A stretch of 64,000 bases of DNA from Gammaproteobacteria bacterium (lineage in GTDB: Bacteria > Pseudomonadota > Gammaproteobacteria > JAABTG01), in assembly GCA_034522055.1 (NCBI GenBank), contig JAXHLS010000002.1, positions 3,119,549-3,183,548 on the forward strand, read 5' to 3'. Position numbers and translations under genes: made by a program. Shown here piece after piece: positions 60,322-64,000 of the stretch (position 1 is the first letter of the stretch; the number at the start of each line of letters is the position of its first letter). Below the pieces are notes generated by a model. That model searched no databases. It was not told the DNA's origin and saw nothing but the letters and a program-made list of their open reading frames with translations.

Positions 60322-60818
60322 GTTTCGTTCTCCCAGAAGCGAACCAGTAACCAAGTGTCGCGATCAAGAAATGGCTTAACCTGGAGCAAGGGGATCGCTT
60401 TTTCTAATAGCGAAACTTCCCGCGCCTCGCCGTGAGGGAAATGAGCGGCCTTGCCCTGGATGTGGTACCGAGTAGAATCCGTCTCAAGGCCTACCAATGA
60501 TGGTGAACGCCATGGACACCTCCCAGATACATCGCGTGCGATCAAACAGCCCGGGTCGCTGGGATCGCATGGAAACCCACCACCTTTCCCCGCCCTATCT
60601 TTCGGCCTACGGTTGCCTCCATCCGCGTGCCCAAATTGCCGACTACCTGAATCCCCTTGTCTTTCCTACGGTACAGGCGGAAGCGGATGCGCGGTCAAAG
60701 GGCGCATCGTTGCGGGTAGACGTAAACGTTCCGTGGATAAACACGGAACCTTTCCAGTCATTCAACAATGTTAGGCAATGCAAGACCGCGCAATCTAAAC
60801 GCGGAACGAGGCTAATCT
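60322..60818. other. Gene-free stretch with hairpin repeats
   Basis: No convincing gene. It contains two copies of the small hairpin core (TTCGTTCTCCCAGAAGCGAA at 60323-60342 and ATCGCTTTTTCTAATAGCGA near 60394-60413), a perfect GTTCCGTG/CACGGAAC hairpin near 60728-60749, and GTTAGGC at 60770-60776, which could be an attC-type core. Confidence 0.4.
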
Positions 60819-61616
60819 GTGACCATTGACACTCGCACCATTGTGGCCCTGTTCCTAGTGCCGTTCGCGGCAAATTGCTGGTCGTACGTAATTACGCTCG
60901 ATGAGGCCGACTTCCTTGCTAGGTATGAGAACCCCCAGGGCAACCTCAATTTTGACCAGTTGGTTGACGGAACGTCGTTTGACGAGGTGACTGGCTCTCA
61001 TCCTCTGGTGCGGGCAGGTTACGGTAACGGCTTTTCTATTCGGAATAGCGGCTCCGGATCTCCCACAGGGTTTTCGACTGATTGGCTTTTCCGAAGTGGC
61101 AGTGGTCCCGGTTCGTTCTGGGGAGCGGTTCGATGGGTCACACCTGGTTCTGAGCGCTACATCATCGAGGAGGCTGGGCGTCCTCGCTTGACCATAGATG
61201 CTTTATCCGAAGTGTCCCCTCTCGCAGTATACACAGGACCAAACAGAACCGGTTTCTTGGGCATAATTCCGGACGGTCCCACTGATAGCCATTACTTCTT
61301 CACTGCAGCGCACACCGGGAGTACACCTCGAATCTTTGAAATAGACTACGGATTCTTAGAGGTGTCCGAGTCCACACCGATCTCCGTTCCGGCCTCAAGT
61401 ACCCTGCATCTACTCTTTGCGGCGATCGCAGGCATCTACTTAGCCCGACGCCGTATCTTAAAGTCTGAAAGGGCAGGAAGGGGGGCACGCGAGGACTCTG
61501 CTCAGAATCGCCCAACAAATCCATGCAGCCGACAGCTTGACCCAGGGCTCCCATTTGCTGCCGCTAATCGGCCCCTGCCTCAAGCGGCGCCTTATGGCCG
61601 ACGTTATGCAGCTTGA
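60819..61616 (+). CDS. PEP-CTERM-like exported protein, probable integron cassette
   Basis: The frame encodes a signal peptide (IVALFLVPFAANCWS), a beta-rich body (LNFDQLVDGTSFDEVTGSHP, GYGNGFSIRNSGSG), and a C-terminal sorting-like tail VPASSTLHLLFAAIAGIYLA followed by RRR. PEP-CTERM tails normally end just after the Arg cluster; here translation continues 50 more residues through the attC-like site to 61616, so the original stop may have been lost. The start is probably GTG 60819. The EpsH/exosortase partner is not in the window. Confidence 0.6.
   Translation: MTIDTRTIVALFLVPFAANCWSYVITLDEADFLARYENPQGNLNFDQLVDGTSFDEVTGSHPLVRAGYGNGFSIRNSGSGSPTGFSTDWLFRSGSGPGSFWGAVRWVTPGSERYIIEEAGRPRLTIDALSEVSPLAVYTGPNRTGFLGIIPDGPTDSHYFFTAAHTGSTPRIFEIDYGFLEVSESTPISVPASSTLHLLFAAIAGIYLARRRILKSERAGRGAREDSAQNRPTNPCSRQLDPGLPFAAANRPLPQAAPYGRRYAA
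61510..61609 (+). repeat. attC-like site 2
   Basis: Left core GCCCAAC (61510-61516) and right core GTTATGC (61603-61609) bound an imperfect palindrome: CCATGCAGCCGACAGCTTGA near the left and TCAAGCGGCGCCTTATGG near the right pair over ATGG and TCAAGC, with CAGGGC/GCCCCTG inside. This is the R''-L''-L'-R' order of integron recombination sites. The right core contains the ATG of the following gene. Confidence 0.6.
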
Positions 61617-62760
61617 GGACACTGTGAGCGAGATCAACACAAGATCCACATCAAGAAGAACGGCGCAAGCGTCGGACGTTGTCCTTCGACAAACGGATCA
61701 AGTACGGCTCGTCTTCAGGCCAACAATCCTCGACAACTCCAGCAACGAGGACGCATCTGTAAAGGGCGTGTTCTTGTATCAAAAAAAGCAGAAATTCGGG
61801 CGATGGGAGGACTTTGAAACCATCCCGCTAACTTCCGTTAAGAGTGGTGAAGGATTCAAGCTCGAACTTAAATCTAAAGAACTTCTTAAGCTTGTAGGTG
61901 AAGTCGACTCGCTATATCAATTAAAGAGGGATGAGGGCGTCCCGCGAGGTCAGAAACGGTACATCCAAGTCACTCCGCAGCTAGATCAACTAAGAGCAAT
62001 AGAGTCCCTAGATCTTCGTATACTAAACGCAAATATGAAGCTTGGGGGCTCGCTGCTCTCCAAGCTGTTGGCTTGGTGGATATCACTAGATGACCCATCG
62101 ACTCTTATCGAAAAGCTATTGGAGCTTGACCCATCGTCGCTGTCCAAACTCAATGCAGCGCTGGGTCTCGGAAGGCTCAAATCGGCGCTCCAGATTTGGG
62201 ACCAGAACAAGGACAACAGTGACGAAGAGGTCTGGCAAGCAAGCTTGACGGAACACTCTTTTGTGTTGGAGCAGGTTTTCTCGTGGCCCGCTTCAATTGT
62301 TGAGGGGAAAGCCTATGTAGGCGGCAAGAATGTCTTCAATAAGTCCGGGAACATCGTCGACTTTTTAGTGAAAAAGCGCCTCACTCAAAGTGCCGCGCTG
62401 ATTGAGATAAAGACCCCTACCACGAAGCTTCTCGGCTCGAAGTATCGGCAAACATTCAATGTCTCGGCGGAACTCTCCGGGTCTACGATGCAGATTCTCA
62501 ACTACAAGCACTCTCTACAGGAAGCCTATCGAGATTTGCGGGGTGATCAGAAAGATCTATTTGATTCATTTGATCCTCAATGTGCTGTGATTATTGGCAG
62601 CACGGATCAGTTAGACGACCGTGCAAAGGTCAAAGCCTTTGAGCTGTATCGACACCAGTTCCCGGGTCTTGCGATCATCCCTTTTGATGAGCTGTTTGAA
62701 AGGACAAGGAAACTGGTCGGGCTCCTAGAAGCGGAACCGGGATCTGAACCTCCTGGATGA
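61606..62760 (+). CDS. Shedu-type defence nuclease (DUF4263, SduA-like)
   Basis: The 384-residue protein has a divergent N-terminal region and a C-terminal DUF4263 nuclease domain: SFVLEQVFSWPASIVEGKAY, GNIVDFLVKK near 247-256, AALIEIKTPTTKLLGSKYR near 263-281 (PD-(D/E)xK Asp, Glu and Lys visible), and SGSTMQILNYKHSLQEAY. Shedu is a single-gene anti-phage system acting as a DNA nuclease. ATG 61606 lies inside the attC right core GTTATGC, a common start position in gene cassettes; ATG 61594 is also open but lies in the palindrome. GC content is low compared with the ICE core. Confidence 0.82.
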   Translation: MQLEDTVSEINTRSTSRRTAQASDVVLRQTDQVRLVFRPTILDNSSNEDASVKGVFLYQKKQKFGRWEDFETIPLTSVKSGEGFKLELKSKELLKLVGEVDSLYQLKRDEGVPRGQKRYIQVTPQLDQLRAIESLDLRILNANMKLGGSLLSKLLAWWISLDDPSTLIEKLLELDPSSLSKLNAALGLGRLKSALQIWDQNKDNSDEEVWQASLTEHSFVLEQVFSWPASIVEGKAYVGGKNVFNKSGNIVDFLVKKRLTQSAALIEIKTPTTKLLGSKYRQTFNVSAELSGSTMQILNYKHSLQEAYRDLRGDQKDLFDSFDPQCAVIIGSTDQLDDRAKVKAFELYRHQFPGLAIIPFDELFERTRKLVGLLEAEPGSEPPG

Positions 62761-62828
62761 GTGGCCGTCAGCTTGCACGCGGACGCGTAGCCGCAACGCG
62801 GCTCGGCCCGGTGACGCGTCCCGTAATG

Positions 62829-62921
62829 CTCGCTTCTCCCAAGAGCGAAATATTTCAGCAGTTTATGGAATACTAAAAGAAGGGCGTTCCTAAATGCGAT
62901 CGCTTCTTCTAAAAGCGAAAC
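62829..62921 (+). repeat. Intergenic hairpin repeats, further copies
   Basis: CTCGCTTCTCCCAAGAGCGA at 62829-62848 and the 36-bp copy at 62886-62921 (GCGATCGCTTCTTCTAAAAG then CGAAAC) match copy 1 at 59316. The two 36-bp copies bracket the cassette region in direct orientation. The rest of 62761-63336 has no gene; it becomes AT-rich near 63130-63230, which may hold the promoter of the next gene. Confidence 0.7.
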
Positions 62922-63336
62922 TGTCGGAAAACTTTACAGTGGGTCGAGCCATCCAAGACGAAAATTCCTGTATTGGCGCGCTTCTTCTATCTCCGAGTCC
63001 CTCGTCTCAGGATGAGTATGTCCGCTTTCGACCCAGAAGAGAGGTTAGCGCCTCAATAGTTCCAGCCTAAGTTCAGTCGTTGGCGACACTACCATTCACC
63101 GCGCTAATGCGATTTCCGGTGGTGTCAGTATTTTTTACACTTATCGGGTTTTTTACGCCTATTTGCTAAATATGTGCCCGCGAACTTTTCTGCAGCAAGG
63201 CTGCTCAGGTTATTAACATTATGATTTGATAAAGGTTATCGCGAAATCGAAAGATTGCGGCACCATCTTTGCAGGGTGTTCTGTGGCCCTTGCGTCGGAG
63301 CGAGGAAAATTAGTGGAGACTGGGAGGTACATTGTT

Positions 63337-63831
63337 ATGGGAAACGTTATTTCAACGCTGGTACGCAAGACAGGACTGGGAGCGTGTATCGCGCTCGGCG
63401 TCGCTGTAGCGGCTCAGGCCGCACCAATTACTGGGGACCCACAGGGCAACTCATTTGGTTGGGTGCCCCCCAGCACGAACGCGTTAAACTTCACGTCGCA
63501 GGTGCCGGGTCGCGAAGGCCAGACGGCACCGCACGTGTTATTCAATACGAATGGCATTGGTTCGGTGACACTGGATTTCTTTAATTTTGGCCCTGGAGTC
63601 GCCTTCTTTGAGATCAGACTGGACGATCTGGCAACCGGGACGACCGCACACCCTGTTGTGATCGGTGACACGATTCATAGCGGAAATTTCCTTACCACAG
63701 GCACTTCAGATCTTGGCGTCGTCTATAACCCAACAAATTACGTCGATGTTCGCCTTGCGCTGGGTGGCGAGAGAGACTGGGATTTGGGTGCAGATCTTTT
63801 AGGACGCAATGAAATCAATGAGATAGCGTGA
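63337..63831 (+). CDS. Exported hypothetical protein
   Basis: The product of about 164 residues (MGNVISTLVRKTGLGACIAL) has a signal peptide (ACIALGVAVAAQAAPITG) and a short beta-rich domain (GSVTLDFFNFGPGVAFFEIR, VYNPTNYVDVRLALGGERDW). The end is abrupt and lacks a sorting tail, so it may be truncated. ATG 63337 is preferred to the frame start at 63226. Confidence 0.6.
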   Translation: MGNVISTLVRKTGLGACIALGVAVAAQAAPITGDPQGNSFGWVPPSTNALNFTSQVPGREGQTAPHVLFNTNGIGSVTLDFFNFGPGVAFFEIRLDDLATGTTAHPVVIGDTIHSGNFLTTGTSDLGVVYNPTNYVDVRLALGGERDWDLGADLLGRNEINEIA

Positions 63832-63912
63832 TTGGGGGTAGCCGAAAGGGCCAGCCGATGGTATGTAACAAGCTACGAAACCGTTATGTACCACTGGGAG
63901 GCCCTTCCGACG

Positions 63913-64000
63913 ATGACAGCGTATACCAAGGTGGATGGATTTGACGAGTTTGCGGCGGCCCGAGAGGGGTTTGAGCACTTGGTGGGTGCGCTTTGCAGCG
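63913..64000 (+). CDS. Partial gene at the window edge, possibly a transposase
   Basis: The frame opens MTAYTKVDGFDEFAAAREGF and runs off the window after 29 codons. The N-terminus is reminiscent of ISKra4-type transposases, but the fragment is too short to be sure. Confidence 0.3.
   Translation, partial: MTAYTKVDGFDEFAAAREGFEHLVGALCS

Noticed and set aside
60096-60545. 149-codon minus-strand frame
   Set aside because: It overlaps the lipoprotein gene, the attC-like site and two hairpin repeats; only part reads like protein.
60770-60776. GTTAGGC as a third attC site
   Set aside because: A right-type core is present, but no matching left core or paired arms could be found at a usual distance.
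1-64000. tRNA, rRNA or attachment site marking an ICE end
   Set aside because: No cloverleaf or rRNA-like sequence and no integrase-proximal repeat pair was recognised.

Overview
The window is high-GC proteobacterial DNA. Most of it is one integrative and conjugative element (ICE) of the PFGI-1/ICEclc-like class, recognised from its ordered set of element-specific protein families. Taxonomy below Gammaproteobacteria or Betaproteobacteria cannot be fixed from the sequence. No tRNA gene, attL/attR, site-specific integrase or relaxase gene is visible, so both element ends lie outside the window.

Layout. 0-5.0 kb: insertion-sequence debris. An ISL3-family element sits inside an IS1634-family element, which itself sits inside a membrane-protein gene; both target duplications can be read. 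5.1-10.0 kb: regulation. There are two separate FlhD/FlhC-like pairs (related to BisDC of ICEclc and SetDC of SXT), and between them an XRE regulator, an HDOD protein and a LuxR-type response regulator. 10.0-17.9 kb: maintenance and replication (ParB-like, DUF2857, STY4528-type replication protein, PFL_4669, ParM-like actin, DUF3577/STY4534, RadC-like, DUF6573). 18.0-21.4 kb: an AbiEi/AbiEii toxin-antitoxin pair lying between apparent IS21 remnants, then about 1.4 kb of repeat- and hairpin-rich noncoding DNA. 21.4-27.8 kb: an integrase-like gene with a frameshift, then the first transfer block (PilL-like, PFL_4693, transglycosylase, PFL_4695, TraD, TIGR03747). 27.8-45.4 kb: accessory cargo bracketed by two decayed IS91-type transposase 3' ends in the same orientation. 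45.5-58.4 kb: the second transfer block, a complete mating-pair-formation cluster from RAQPRD to TraG-N. 58.6-64.0 kb: an SRAP protein, then lower-GC DNA with attC-like sites and three probable gene cassettes, one encoding a Shedu-type (DUF4263) defence nuclease, and the start of another gene at the right edge.

How it fits together. The regulators at 5-10 kb probably control transfer competence. ParB, ParM, STY4528 and DUF3577 would maintain and replicate the excised circle. TraD couples DNA to the type IV secretion channel encoded by the two tra blocks. The cargo carries envelope and phospholipid functions (lipid kinase, App1 phosphatase, DUF1328, ExoD, amidoligase, three paralogous two-domain OB-fold-like periplasmic proteins), a soluble calcium-activated nucleotidase homologue and two more toxin-antitoxin pairs.

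The most noteworthy unexplained signals are: a palindrome family ATTATTACANTGTAATAAT recurring across the element, three copies at exact 33-bp spacing; a hairpin present twice with a compensatory base change; a hairpin plus AT-rich tract inside the replication gene; the integron-like cassette array carrying Shedu; and the IS91-bounded cargo island.
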